Shown in pieces: positions 24,513 through 31,965 of a stretch of 57,084 nt of DNA (its first letter is position 1; every line of letters starts with the position of its first letter). The translations under genes and the position numbers were made by a program. The DNA is from a virus, in the IMG/VR virus record IMGVR_UViG_3300032240_001400, positions 1 to 57,084 of that record. One strand, 5' to 3'. Below the pieces are notes generated by a model that worked only from the letters and a program-made list of their open reading frames with translations, was not told the DNA's origin and did not search any database.

Positions 24513-24515
24513 GTA

Positions 24516-25445
24516 ATGGAAAATGAACTACTTATATTAGGACTTTTAGAAAACGTATTAGGCAAAGGAAAAGGATCCAAGTCTAATGCTGACTATGCCT
24601 TTTATTGTCCTGTTTGTAAGCATCATAATCAAAAACTGATTGTTAATATTAAGACTGGACAATATAATTGCTGGACCTGTCAACCACAAACTAAAGGTAA
24701 AACGCCGGTATCATTATTAAAAAAGATTGGAGCTCCTACTGAAAAGATACTGGAAATGAAACAGTACTTTCAAGGAGATACAACTAATATAGAAAAGCCT
24801 AAGCATGACAAAGTAAGACTTCCAGAAGAATTTATTTCATTAGTCAATCCAGATAAATCTCTTGAGTCAAGACATGCATTAGCCTATTTAAAGAAAAGAC
24901 AGATTACAACTCAAGATATACAAAAGTATAATATTGGATATTGTAAGACAGGTAGATATAAAAATAGAATCATAGTACCTTCATACAATTATAATGGAGA
25001 CATAAACTATTTCATAGCTAGATCATTTGAAAAAGATCCTGGACGTAAATACGATGCTCCAACTTGTAATAAAACAGAGATTATAGGATTAGAATACTTT
25101 GTAAATTGGTCTATTCCTATTATATTATGTGAAGGAATATTTGATGCGATTGCTATTAAAAGAAATGCAATACCATTATTTGGTAAAACTATTCCTGAAT
25201 CTTTAATGCTAAAGTTAGTACAATCAGAAGTAAAAACAGTTTATTTGGCTCTAGATAAAGATGCCCTTAAATCGGCACTAGACTACTCACAAAATCTTTT
25301 AAACCTTGGCAAAGAGGTTTATCTAATAGAATTAGAAGGAAAAGATCCTTCTGACCTTGGTTTTGAAAACATGACCAAGTTATTACACAAAGCGAAGCCA
25401 TTCTCATTTGGAGACTTGCTTCTCAAAAAAATGCAGTTATTATGA
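24516..25445 (+). CDS. gp61: DNA primase, gp61-like (zinc ribbon plus TOPRIM)
   Basis: I use the ATG at 24516; the frame opens at a TTG six codons earlier inside the promoter-like box. The 309-residue product has a four-Cys zinc ribbon (Cys31, 34, 52, 55: CPVC and CWTC) for template recognition. A TOPRIM domain follows with Glu206 in 'IILCEGIFDAIAIKR' and the DxD pair Asp247/Asp249 in 'YLALDKDA'. It would make RNA primers for lagging-strand synthesis. It overlaps the next gene by ATGA (25442-25445). No helicase domain is fused. Confidence 0.88.
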   Translation: MENELLILGLLENVLGKGKGSKSNADYAFYCPVCKHHNQKLIVNIKTGQYNCWTCQPQTKGKTPVSLLKKIGAPTEKILEMKQYFQGDTTNIEKPKHDKVRLPEEFISLVNPDKSLESRHALAYLKKRQITTQDIQKYNIGYCKTGRYKNRIIVPSYNYNGDINYFIARSFEKDPGRKYDAPTCNKTEIIGLEYFVNWSIPIILCEGIFDAIAIKRNAIPLFGKTIPESLMLKLVQSEVKTVYLALDKDALKSALDYSQNLLNLGKEVYLIELEGKDPSDLGFENMTKLLHKAKPFSFGDLLLKKMQLL

Positions 25446-26236
25446 TTGAACAAAATAAGAACATCCATAGAGATAAATTCTTAAAGCGAATAGTAGAAAC
25501 AGATCCTGAACTTAGACAAATTACATTACATGATTCTAGATACTATCAAAGATCGCCTGGTATTTTTTACCCATCTGTTACAACAATCCTGGGTTATTTT
25601 CCGAAAGGTTCTTTTTTCGAGACCTGGCTTAAAGATATGGGGCATAATGCTGATATTGTTATGCGTCGTGCTGGTGATGAAGGAACTCAAGTCCACAACG
25701 CCATTGAAAAATTCTTACGAGGAGAGGAGATACGGTGGATCGAATCAGACGGGAAAGTAAACTATCATACACATGTATGGAAAATGATACTTGCTTTTAC
25801 TGACTTCTGGACCACATATAAACCTACCTTGTTATTATCGGAAGAGTTTATGTACTCGGATACTCACAAATATTCTGGTACACTTGACCTCTTAGTAGAA
25901 CTTAATGGAGAGAGGTGGATCTTAGATATTAAAACTTCTAATAATATCCATGAAAGTTATTACCTTCAGATGGCAGCTTACACAAAAGCGTATGAGGAAA
26001 AGTATCTTCAAAAGGTAGATCGTAATGGTATTATCTGGCTAAAGTCTTCTAAAAGAGGCCCAGATAAGTCAAATAAAAAGATGCAAGGCGCTGGCTGGGA
26101 GATCCTTGAAGGCAAAAAAACTCTAGATGAATATTTCCAAATGTTCTTACACACCTACGAAACATATAAAATTATACATCCAGAAACAGATATTGAACTT
26201 TTGACTCTTCCTAACACGGTTAAACTTGATAATTAA
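25442..26236 (+). CDS. RecB/Cas4-like PD-(D/E)XK nuclease
   Basis: All motifs of the RecB-type PD-(D/E)XK fold are present: His85 in 'GTQVHNAIEKF', Glu134/135 in 'LLLSEEFMY', Asp149 in 'SGTLDLLVE', Asp162-Ile-Lys164 in 'RWILDIKTS', and the 'YYLQMAAYTKAYEE' helix with Gln176/Tyr180. In T4-like phages such exonucleases act in recombination, repair or host DNA breakdown. It is translationally coupled to the primase, which supports a replication/recombination role. No iron-sulphur Cys cluster is visible, unlike Cas4/AddB types. Confidence 0.85.
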   Translation: MIEQNKNIHRDKFLKRIVETDPELRQITLHDSRYYQRSPGIFYPSVTTILGYFPKGSFFETWLKDMGHNADIVMRRAGDEGTQVHNAIEKFLRGEEIRWIESDGKVNYHTHVWKMILAFTDFWTTYKPTLLLSEEFMYSDTHKYSGTLDLLVELNGERWILDIKTSNNIHESYYLQMAAYTKAYEEKYLQKVDRNGIIWLKSSKRGPDKSNKKMQGAGWEILEGKKTLDEYFQMFLHTYETYKIIHPETDIELLTLPNTVKLDN

Positions 26237-26244
26237 TATTTATT
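26236..26244 (+). promoter_or_regulatory. Late-type motif before the zeta-like kinase gene
   Basis: ATATTTATT overlaps the nuclease stop region and ends six bases before the ATG at 26251. It separates the replication pair (24516-26236) from the LxE-tagged cluster that follows. Confidence 0.5.
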
Positions 26245-26250
26245 GGTAGT

Positions 26251-27036
26251 ATGATTAAGCTACTAGATTTGTTAAATGAAATAAAGGGCCAACCAAAAGC
26301 CATTATTATGGCTGGTGGAGCTGGTGCAGGTAAGTCAACCTTTGCTAATCAGATAAAGTCTGATATTAAAAAAGCAGGCTGGGAAGAACTTAATGCCGAT
26401 AAATACGTAGAAGACCAAGATAGTCCTATGTATAATAATCTAGGCAAAGCATCTAGCCAGATAGAGAAGGTCGATCTTCCTAATGCTATCAATTCTGGCA
26501 AAAGCTTTATTTATGATACTACAGGAACTAATGTTCAAAGAGTTCAAAATATAGTAGACTCAGGATATGATCCTATGATGGTCATGGTATATACTAATCC
26601 TATTGTTAGCTTTATGCGTAACTTCAAACGTGAAAGAAAAGTACCAACTGTAGGAGTTTTAACAAGTTGGAATAACGTTTATAAGAATATAGAGGCATAC
26701 AAAAGTATGTTTGGAAACAACTTCTATCTTGTTCAGTCAGACATGTCTCCTGAAGAAAATAAGATGGTTAATAAATTTGAAAAGGCTTATAAATCTGGTA
26801 AATTAAAAGAGTTCTTTGAAGATCTTCTTTCATCTGGCCAGTTTAAATCTACATTCAGAAAAGAGCCAGGAAAAGAAAAAACTCCTGAAGAATTAGCCAA
26901 ATCTAAAGCATTAGTAGATAAGCAGATAGATATACTTTCAGATCAGTTTGATAATATAGAAAATCAAGTAGAACAGTTAAAGAGTTCTAATATGAACCAA
27001 GTTGTGACTAAAGCTAAATCATTTATAAAGTCATGA
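26251..27036 (+). CDS. Zeta-toxin/PNK-like P-loop kinase with capsid-targeting-type leader
   Basis: This P-loop kinase has Walker A GGAGAGKS at 22-29, a 'LNADKYVE' Asp as in zeta-type kinases, 'SFIYDTTGTNVQR' and an Arg-rich lid (FMRNFKRERKVP). Zeta-like enzymes phosphorylate UDP-sugars; relatives act on polynucleotides or small molecules. The first 11 residues, MIKLLDLLNE|I, form a short amphipathic helix ending L-N-E, the pattern of T4 capsid-targeting sequences cut by gp21. The C-terminus (195-261) is a helical extension. It overlaps the next gene by ATGA. Substrate unknown. Confidence 0.75.
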   Translation: MIKLLDLLNEIKGQPKAIIMAGGAGAGKSTFANQIKSDIKKAGWEELNADKYVEDQDSPMYNNLGKASSQIEKVDLPNAINSGKSFIYDTTGTNVQRVQNIVDSGYDPMMVMVYTNPIVSFMRNFKRERKVPTVGVLTSWNNVYKNIEAYKSMFGNNFYLVQSDMSPEENKMVNKFEKAYKSGKLKEFFEDLLSSGQFKSTFRKEPGKEKTPEELAKSKALVDKQIDILSDQFDNIENQVEQLKSSNMNQVVTKAKSFIKS

Positions 27037-27623
27037 TTAATATAGAACACATAACAAACGAAATCGTAAGAGATATATTGAATGAAGCATCTCCGGATGT
27101 TGGACCTTGCTTTTATCCTGGTAAATTTAAACCTCCTCATAAAGGACATTTTGCAGCAGCACAATACCTCGCATCTCAAAATTATATAAACAGAGTATAT
27201 GTTATTATTTCTAACGTTACTAAGTATGGGATTACTCCTCAAGACTCTCTATACATTTGGCAACAGTATCTCAATGCAGAACCGAATCCTAAAATTAGTG
27301 TATCAATTTCTCAAGAATCCACTCCTATAAAAGACATTTTTTCTTTCATAGCAGAGAATCCAGATGTTGACCCAATCTATGTTGCAGCAGCTCAAGAAGA
27401 AGTAGAAGGTGAAGGATATTTCAATAATATGCAAAAAAGGTTTCCTGGTAAAATAAGACCGGTTACAATACCAGATCAGTTTGGTAGAATATCTGCAACT
27501 CAAATGAGAGATACAATAAAGACAGGAGACTTTGAAAAGTTTTCAAATTTTATACCTGATGCTGCATATAATAAAGGAGCTGCTAAAGATATATTTGGAA
27601 GGCTATTGAAAATAATGAAATGA
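27033..27623 (+). CDS. NMNAT-like nucleotidyltransferase with LxE leader
   Basis: The catalytic signature of the nucleotidyltransferase (HxGH) superfamily is clear: 'GKFKPPHKGHF' at 30-40, and the second nucleotide-binding motif 'ISATQMR' at 153-159 (ISSTxxR class). Members include NMN adenylyltransferase, pantetheine-phosphate adenylyltransferase and cytidylyltransferases. The 196-residue size fits the NMNAT/archaeal NadM type. Residues 1-18 end in DILNE|AS, a good prohead-protease site. Coupled by ATGA to the kinase before and the fusion gene after. Which nucleotide it makes is not decided by the sequence; NAD synthesis is the leading guess. Confidence 0.78.
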   Translation: MINIEHITNEIVRDILNEASPDVGPCFYPGKFKPPHKGHFAAAQYLASQNYINRVYVIISNVTKYGITPQDSLYIWQQYLNAEPNPKISVSISQESTPIKDIFSFIAENPDVDPIYVAAAQEEVEGEGYFNNMQKRFPGKIRPVTIPDQFGRISATQMRDTIKTGDFEKFSNFIPDAAYNKGAAKDIFGRLLKIMK

Positions 27624-28900
27624 AAGATAAATTAAGAGACGAAATAATTCAAGACTTCATAGAATTCTGTAAAGACAATTTAGGAATAGACACTCTTCCT
27701 GATATAAACTTTATAGAAGATAAAGCTTGGGTACTTGAAAGACACAGTTTTGGAGAGTACGATCCTAATAAAAAGTCTTTAGACGTTTATATTGGGAATA
27801 GAAATCTTGCTGATATATTAAGAACATTAGGTCATGAACTTGTTCATCACAAACAAAATGAGTTAGGTAGACTTAAAGTTAATTCTGGAAAGACAGGATC
27901 TAATATTGAAAATGAAGCTAATGCTAAAGCTGGAATATTAATGAGAGCTTATGGTAATGTAAATGAGTTGATATATGAAGCATTTACGCCAACTCTAACT
28001 CAGATATATGAAGCTGAGAATTCAAATGGACTTCAAATTTATTGTGACATGGATGGAGTTCTTTGTGACTTTGATTCAAGATTTGAACATTTTTATGGAG
28101 TACTTCCAAGAGAGTATTATGGAGAGAAAGGTTCAAAAGCATTTGAAGAGGCTGTAAATAAAGCTGGTATTGACTTCTGGTCCAAAATGAATTGGATGCC
28201 TGGAGGTCAAGAACTCTGGTCTATTATAGGTAAATATAAACCATATATTCTAACCAGTCCTAGCAAGTTTGAATTTGCAAAGGAAGGCAAGAAACAGTGG
28301 ATTCAAAAGCACCTTAATCCTCAGCCTAAAAAGATTTTATTTGCTCAGACTGGAGATAAACATTCTATGATGACTGCTGATCCAAAAAATTCTATGTTAA
28401 TAGATGACTATTGGCCAAACCTCGCTCCATGGAAAGCATTAGGTGGTATAGCGATAATGCATAAAGATATAGATAAAACTAAAGATATATTAAGTAAATT
28501 CAGAATAAATGAGATTAGTTATCCTTCTTCAAAACATGACGTTATTCGTGATGAGGAGGATAATAGTCTGATAACTGTTGAGTATACTTTTAAAACAAAA
28601 GAAAATAAGTATAGAGTTGAAATATCTTCAATGGAAAAGGCTGGAGATTTTGAAGTGTCATTTGGTTTAGATACAAGAGGTTTTCATAAAATAGATACAT
28701 TTCAAATGACTGGTGAAGGAGATGCTAAAAACATTCTTGAGACAGTATCTAATATAATTAATAAGTTTTATTACGATTATAAAAAAGACATAAATAAGAT
28801 TATAATTAAAGGAACATCTGAAAAAAGAAGTAGGGTGTATAAACAACTTCTACCTAAGTATATAGATCCAGAAGTATTAAAAAAGATTGAAATAGAATAA
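27620..28900 (+). CDS. Three-part fusion: HExxH metallopeptidase-like, HAD 5'-nucleotidase, C-terminal domain
   Basis: Residues 1-115: a small metallopeptidase-like domain with 'LGHELVHHKQNELG' (HELVH at 72-76) and a downstream Glu helix (NIENEANAKAG) as possible third ligand. Residues 138-295: a HAD domain of the NT5C/5'-deoxyribonucleotidase type, with 'YCDMDGVLCDFD' (Asp143, Asp145), 'ILTSPSK' and 'MLIDDYWPNLAPW'. Residues 310-426: a domain with 'FQMTGEGDAKNILETVSNII' seen in other phage internal proteins. Between parts one and two lie LIYE|A (120) and QIYE|A (131), two prohead-protease-type sites that could separate the enzymes. Substrates are inferred. Confidence 0.72.
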   Translation: MKDKLRDEIIQDFIEFCKDNLGIDTLPDINFIEDKAWVLERHSFGEYDPNKKSLDVYIGNRNLADILRTLGHELVHHKQNELGRLKVNSGKTGSNIENEANAKAGILMRAYGNVNELIYEAFTPTLTQIYEAENSNGLQIYCDMDGVLCDFDSRFEHFYGVLPREYYGEKGSKAFEEAVNKAGIDFWSKMNWMPGGQELWSIIGKYKPYILTSPSKFEFAKEGKKQWIQKHLNPQPKKILFAQTGDKHSMMTADPKNSMLIDDYWPNLAPWKALGGIAIMHKDIDKTKDILSKFRINEISYPSSKHDVIRDEEDNSLITVEYTFKTKENKYRVEISSMEKAGDFEVSFGLDTRGFHKIDTFQMTGEGDAKNILETVSNIINKFYYDYKKDINKIIIKGTSEKRSRVYKQLLPKYIDPEVLKKIEIE

Positions 28901-28904
28901 TGTT

Positions 28905-29483
28905 ATGATACCTAAAGAGTCTACGTTAAAAAAAGAATTCAAGAAAAGTGATGTACAAAGAATGAGAAACCTTATTACCGGTAAATCTGGTGATAAGACT
29001 CAAGTTTTAGGAGGATACGAAAAAACGCAAGAAGTACATAAAGAAGGAGACACCTGGGAAGAGGATGGAAAAAAATGGACCATTAGAAATGGGATAAAGC
29101 AGTCTATTACAAAGTTAGATAAGTTCAAAAAGATCCTTCATTTTCCTTTATGCTGTCCTAAATGTACAAAGCCTATGAAGGCTAATGAAGTGAATAAGAA
29201 GATCTACTCTATTCATGGAATGTGTCTTGACTGCTCTATAGAAATGGAAAGTAAACTTAAGCTAGAAGGGAAGTATGAGGAATATGAAAGAAATATCATA
29301 AATAATAATAAGAACGCTAGCCTTGAAGAGTTTGAAAGGGCTCTTGAATCTTGGTTGGTTGAAAAAGATACCTTCGTATCTGAAGATGGCGATATAGAAA
29401 ACTGGTCTGGTGGAGACAAGACTAAGATCTATGAAGAATTAAAAAGTAAGATAGAGGAACTAAAGAATACAGATATTTATTAG
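28905..29483 (+). CDS. Conserved zinc-binding phage protein (192 aa)
   Basis: The N-terminus 'MRNLITGKSGDKTQVLGGYE' and 'EGDTWEEDGKKWTIRNGIKQ' match a family widely found in large T4-like phages, of unknown function. Residues 82-112 hold two Cys pairs, 'CCPKC' and 'GMCLDC', likely a zinc ribbon. The C-terminal 70 residues are acidic and helical. It sits in the LxE-tagged cluster but lacks a clear leader itself. DNA- or RNA-binding is possible from the zinc site. Confidence 0.65.
   Translation: MIPKESTLKKEFKKSDVQRMRNLITGKSGDKTQVLGGYEKTQEVHKEGDTWEEDGKKWTIRNGIKQSITKLDKFKKILHFPLCCPKCTKPMKANEVNKKIYSIHGMCLDCSIEMESKLKLEGKYEEYERNIINNNKNASLEEFERALESWLVEKDTFVSEDGDIENWSGGDKTKIYEELKSKIEELKNTDIY
29473..29481 (+). 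promoter_or_regulatory. Late-type motif before 29498
   Basis: ATATTTATT overlaps the 3' end of the zinc-protein gene and ends 16 bases before the ATG at 29498, followed by AGTAAATTTATATAGT. Confidence 0.5.
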
Positions 29484-29497
29484 TAAATTTATATAGT

Positions 29498-30367
29498 ATG
29501 CCAGCAAAATCAGAAAAAGAAGCAGTTGCCGCCAGAATTGCAGGAGCCATAAAAAAAGGACTCCAAAAACCAAAACCTGGTACTGCATCAGCTCAAATGG
29601 CAAAAATGCCTATGAAAACCTTAAAAAAATTCCAACACGTAAAAGGAGAAAAGAAGGTAAAAAAAGAAGCTATCGATGGAGCAATTGATACTCTATATAT
29701 GGTTAAAAAGCCGTATGCAGGATGTACTCTTACTTCATTAGTTGAACCAATTGATCCTTTGGTAGGTTTAGAAGGAAGTAAAATAGTTCCAGATCAAGTA
29801 CATGGAGTATTCCCAGATCAAGATATGGCAACTCAAGTAGCTGCTGGACTTTATGAAGAATATTGTGCTAAAGAAGAAATGTTAGAAGAGAAGAAAGGAA
29901 AGGTTGGAGATAGGATTAAAAAGACTATCGACCATCTAGAAAAGAAGAGAAAGGAGCATATTGATATGGCTAAAGAGGATCCTAAAAACGCTTATCAACA
30001 TAAAGAACGTATTGTTAAAATAGCCCATCAGATTGATGATCTTATGTCTAAATTAGAAAAGATAGAAAAGTCTAAGAAAGAAATTAAGAAAGACGAAAAA
30101 AAGAATCTTAAAGAAGCTTTCGAAGTTCACTTTTCAGATGGAGTGAGACAAGCTAAAAAGTTTAAAGATCCAAAATCAGCGCTTAATTTTGCTAAGCAAT
30201 TAATAAGCACAAATAAAAATCTACAAAATGTAGATGTTTTTAAAGCTGGACCAAATTTTCATTCAACTGCAGATACTGATTCAGTAATTGCTTGGTGGGG
30301 AGACGGTTCATACATGGATAATAAATCAAAAAAAGATGCTAAATTAGCAGCTAAAAAAATAAAATAA
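29498..30367 (+). CDS. Lys-rich internal-type protein (289 aa)
   Basis: A basic N-terminus (residues 1-56, many Lys, e.g. FQHVKGEKKVKKEA) is followed by a compact segment (58-125, 'MVKKPYAGCTLTSLVEPIDP'), a long charged helical rod (130-200), and a C-terminal domain (207-289) with 'VHFSDGVRQAKKFKDPKSAL'. The junction reads NLKE206|AF, a prohead-protease-type site that would release the last 83 residues. Composition and site suggest a capsid-internal protein. No enzymatic motif is seen. It ends with ATAATGG, overlapping the next start. Confidence 0.6.
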   Translation: MPAKSEKEAVAARIAGAIKKGLQKPKPGTASAQMAKMPMKTLKKFQHVKGEKKVKKEAIDGAIDTLYMVKKPYAGCTLTSLVEPIDPLVGLEGSKIVPDQVHGVFPDQDMATQVAAGLYEEYCAKEEMLEEKKGKVGDRIKKTIDHLEKKRKEHIDMAKEDPKNAYQHKERIVKIAHQIDDLMSKLEKIEKSKKEIKKDEKKNLKEAFEVHFSDGVRQAKKFKDPKSALNFAKQLISTNKNLQNVDVFKAGPNFHSTADTDSVIAWWGDGSYMDNKSKKDAKLAAKKIK

Positions 30368-30729
30368 TGGAACCATACGCACTATTTATTGGAACTTTAT
30401 TTCAATCTAGAAATCAAGCTCATATTTATCACTTGCAAACTAATTCTTTCGCAGTTCATAAAGCTCTACAAGAGTATTATGAAGAGATCGTTGAATTAGT
30501 TGATGGTCTAGTTGAATCATATCAAGGCAGGTATGGCATTCTTCGTGGATATAAAATGGAAAATGCTATTAAAGAAGACGATAATCCTGTAATGTACTTT
30601 GATGCGCTATCTAAATTTGTAGAGGTAATAAGAACAAAAGTTCCTCAAGATTCATATATCCAGAATGAGATTGACAATGTAGTTGGTCTTATTGAATCAA
30701 CAAAATATAAGCTTAAATTTTTACATTAA
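30367..30729 (+). CDS. Dps/ferritin-like helical protein (120 aa)
   Basis: The product is all-helical with 'LFIGTLFQSRNQAHIYHLQT' and 'FAVHKALQEYYEEIVELVDG'. The conserved His and Glu positions resemble the ferritin/Dps-like four-helix family found in large phages. I cannot confirm a complete di-iron site from sequence alone: His27, His31/32 and several Glu are candidates. Dps-like proteins bind DNA or scavenge iron. Its place among tagged internal proteins fits packaging with DNA, but it has no leader of its own. One-base overlaps couple it to both neighbours. Confidence 0.6.
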   Translation: MEPYALFIGTLFQSRNQAHIYHLQTNSFAVHKALQEYYEEIVELVDGLVESYQGRYGILRGYKMENAIKEDDNPVMYFDALSKFVEVIRTKVPQDSYIQNEIDNVVGLIESTKYKLKFLH

Positions 30730-31058
30730 TGTACGAATTAAACGAAGGTGAATTTTGTCCTCAATGCCTAGCAGACTATATAAAAGAATGCTGGGACAAA
30801 CCTTTAGAGGAAGCTGAATATCACGGAAGAAAAGTAACTCTAGGTAAACCTTTCTTAACTCCAGATGGTCCTAAAAAGAGATCTGTATATGTTAAGAACG
30901 CTAAAGGAAACGTGGTTAAAGTAAACTTTGGACAAAAAGGAGTAGCAATAAAAAAACGTTTTCCTAATCATAGAAAGAGTTACAGGGCTAGACATCATTG
31001 TGACACTAATCCTGGACCTAAATGGAAAGCAAACTATTGGAGTTGTAGAGCATGGTAA
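30729..31058 (+). CDS. Conserved phage protein of the RARHxCD/PGPKWKA family (109 aa)
   Basis: Residues 29-109 form a compact conserved module: 'GKPFLTPDGPKKRSVYVKN' then 'NVVKVNFGQKG', 'KSYRARHHCD' and 'PGPKWKANYWSCRAW'. This is a family common in large marine phages, with conserved His/Cys that may bind metal. Residues 1-28 contain CPQC and end PLEE|A, a probable prohead-protease cut that would release the module. The biochemical function is unknown. The start overlaps the previous stop by one base. Confidence 0.65.
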   Translation: MYELNEGEFCPQCLADYIKECWDKPLEEAEYHGRKVTLGKPFLTPDGPKKRSVYVKNAKGNVVKVNFGQKGVAIKKRFPNHRKSYRARHHCDTNPGPKWKANYWSCRAW

Positions 31059-31687
31059 AAGATAAAGAAATAGTGTGTAAGAATTGTGGATGGCATTGGA
31101 AGTTATCTGATGGAGGAAAAGATCCATATACTTGTCATAAATGCGGATATAATAATAAAGAAATGATAAAGCTTAAAGACATATTAAAAGAATTGGCTAA
31201 ATCTGATATTCATTACCAGAATATACTTCAATCTTTTAATGACGGAGATGCTAATACTAGAGATGAAATATCTAAACTAGTTTCTGGAAAGCCATATACT
31301 TTAGAAGATGATTTAGAAAGTATGGGTTATGAAGATGCCAAAGAAATAGAAATGGAGTTAGATCTTAATCCTTTAGAAGAATCATGCTGGGATGGATATC
31401 AACAGAAAGGTATGAAAAAGAAAGGGAATAAGATGGTTCCTAATTGTGTTAGAGTAAGTGAAGCAAAAAAGAAAAGTAAAATAAATCCTGCTTATCTTAC
31501 AAAAGATGCAGCGGCAATGAAGAAAGAGATCAATAGAGTTAAAAAGTTAAAATCTGATGATCCTTCTGCATACGGTAAATGGGAAGCGGATTATGCTGAC
31601 AAAGATAAGACTAAGAAATATAAGACAAAGAAAAGCGCAGCAACATCAGCATACGAAAAAAGATTCGGAAAGAAAGATGATAAATAA
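31052..31687 (+). CDS. Zinc-ribbon protein with internal capsid-targeting-like segment (211 aa)
   Basis: Residues 1-36 are a zinc ribbon (CKNCGW ... CHKCGY). Residues 38-48, MIKLKDILKE|L, look exactly like the N-terminal leaders of neighbouring tagged proteins, so the ribbon may be fused in front of a targeting peptide. Next come a helical region, 'PLEESCWDGYQQKGMKKKGN' with 'VPNCVRV', a widespread phage motif, and a Lys-rich C-terminal module (160-211). Several L-x-E sites would allow processing. A DNA-binding or internal role is inferred. Confidence 0.62.
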   Translation: MVKDKEIVCKNCGWHWKLSDGGKDPYTCHKCGYNNKEMIKLKDILKELAKSDIHYQNILQSFNDGDANTRDEISKLVSGKPYTLEDDLESMGYEDAKEIEMELDLNPLEESCWDGYQQKGMKKKGNKMVPNCVRVSEAKKKSKINPAYLTKDAAAMKKEINRVKKLKSDDPSAYGKWEADYADKDKTKKYKTKKSAATSAYEKRFGKKDDK

Positions 31688-31964
31688 ATTAGACATATTA
31701 AAAAAAATACTTATTCTTGAGTACGATGCTGAAGTAGAAAAAGCGTTAGCAAATAAAGCTAAGTCTACTGGAATATCTAAGTCAATACTCAAAAGTGTTT
31801 ATGCTAAAGGATTAGCTGCTTGGAAAACAGGTCACCGTCCTGGAGTTGGTCAACACCAATGGGGAATGGGTAGAGTTAATTCATTTGTTACTGGTAAAGG
31901 TGGAGCTAGAAAAGTAGATAAAAAGTTGTGGAAGAGAGCAAGTAAATCTAAAAAGAAAAAATAA
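31677..31964 (+). CDS. Basic DUF5824-like protein with LxE leader (95 aa)
   Basis: The start is placed at the ATG at 31677, overlapping the previous gene by 11 bases. The frame opens further upstream at 31557, but that part lies in another gene. The leader MINKLDILKKILILE|Y is a short helix ending I-L-E. The rest, 'ISKSILKSVYAKGLAAWKTG', 'HRPGVGQHQWGMGRVNSFV' and a Lys-rich tail, matches a small conserved phage/virus domain I know as DUF5824-like. The basic tail suggests nucleic-acid binding. Function unknown. Confidence 0.65.
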   Translation: MINKLDILKKILILEYDAEVEKALANKAKSTGISKSILKSVYAKGLAAWKTGHRPGVGQHQWGMGRVNSFVTGKGGARKVDKKLWKRASKSKKKK

Positions 31965-31965
31965 A

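Larger units (their letters stand above)
24163..24515. other. Divergent non-coding region with paired promoter motifs and hairpins
   Basis: About 350 bases between leftward and rightward operons contain no convincing frame. Read leftward from the right edge, it holds a late-type motif (24472-24480), a TATATTAGC promoter-like box (24431-24439), then about 270 bases rich in small inverted repeats. These are ATCTAT/ATAGAT around a CTATaccATAG hairpin, TCGG/CCGA (24262-24275), TTTAG-CGGA-CTAAA (24245-24258) and TAAAGGT/ACCTTTA (24175-24193). The region is richer in G+C than usual spacers in this genome. It could be a long structured leader for the leftward operon, a small RNA, or an origin-type region. 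Confidence 0.6.

Noticed and set aside
24163-24515. Resemblance to a group I intron core (GACTA ... TAGTCC on the minus strand).
   Set aside because: No split gene surrounds it, the paired elements P3-P8 could not be laid out by eye, and promoter-like boxes flank it. The short matches are expected by chance.
31557-31676. N-terminal extension of the DUF5824-like protein.
   Set aside because: This part overlaps the preceding gene in another frame and encodes an Arg/Lys/His/Gln shadow sequence; the ATG at 31677 gives the LxE leader.
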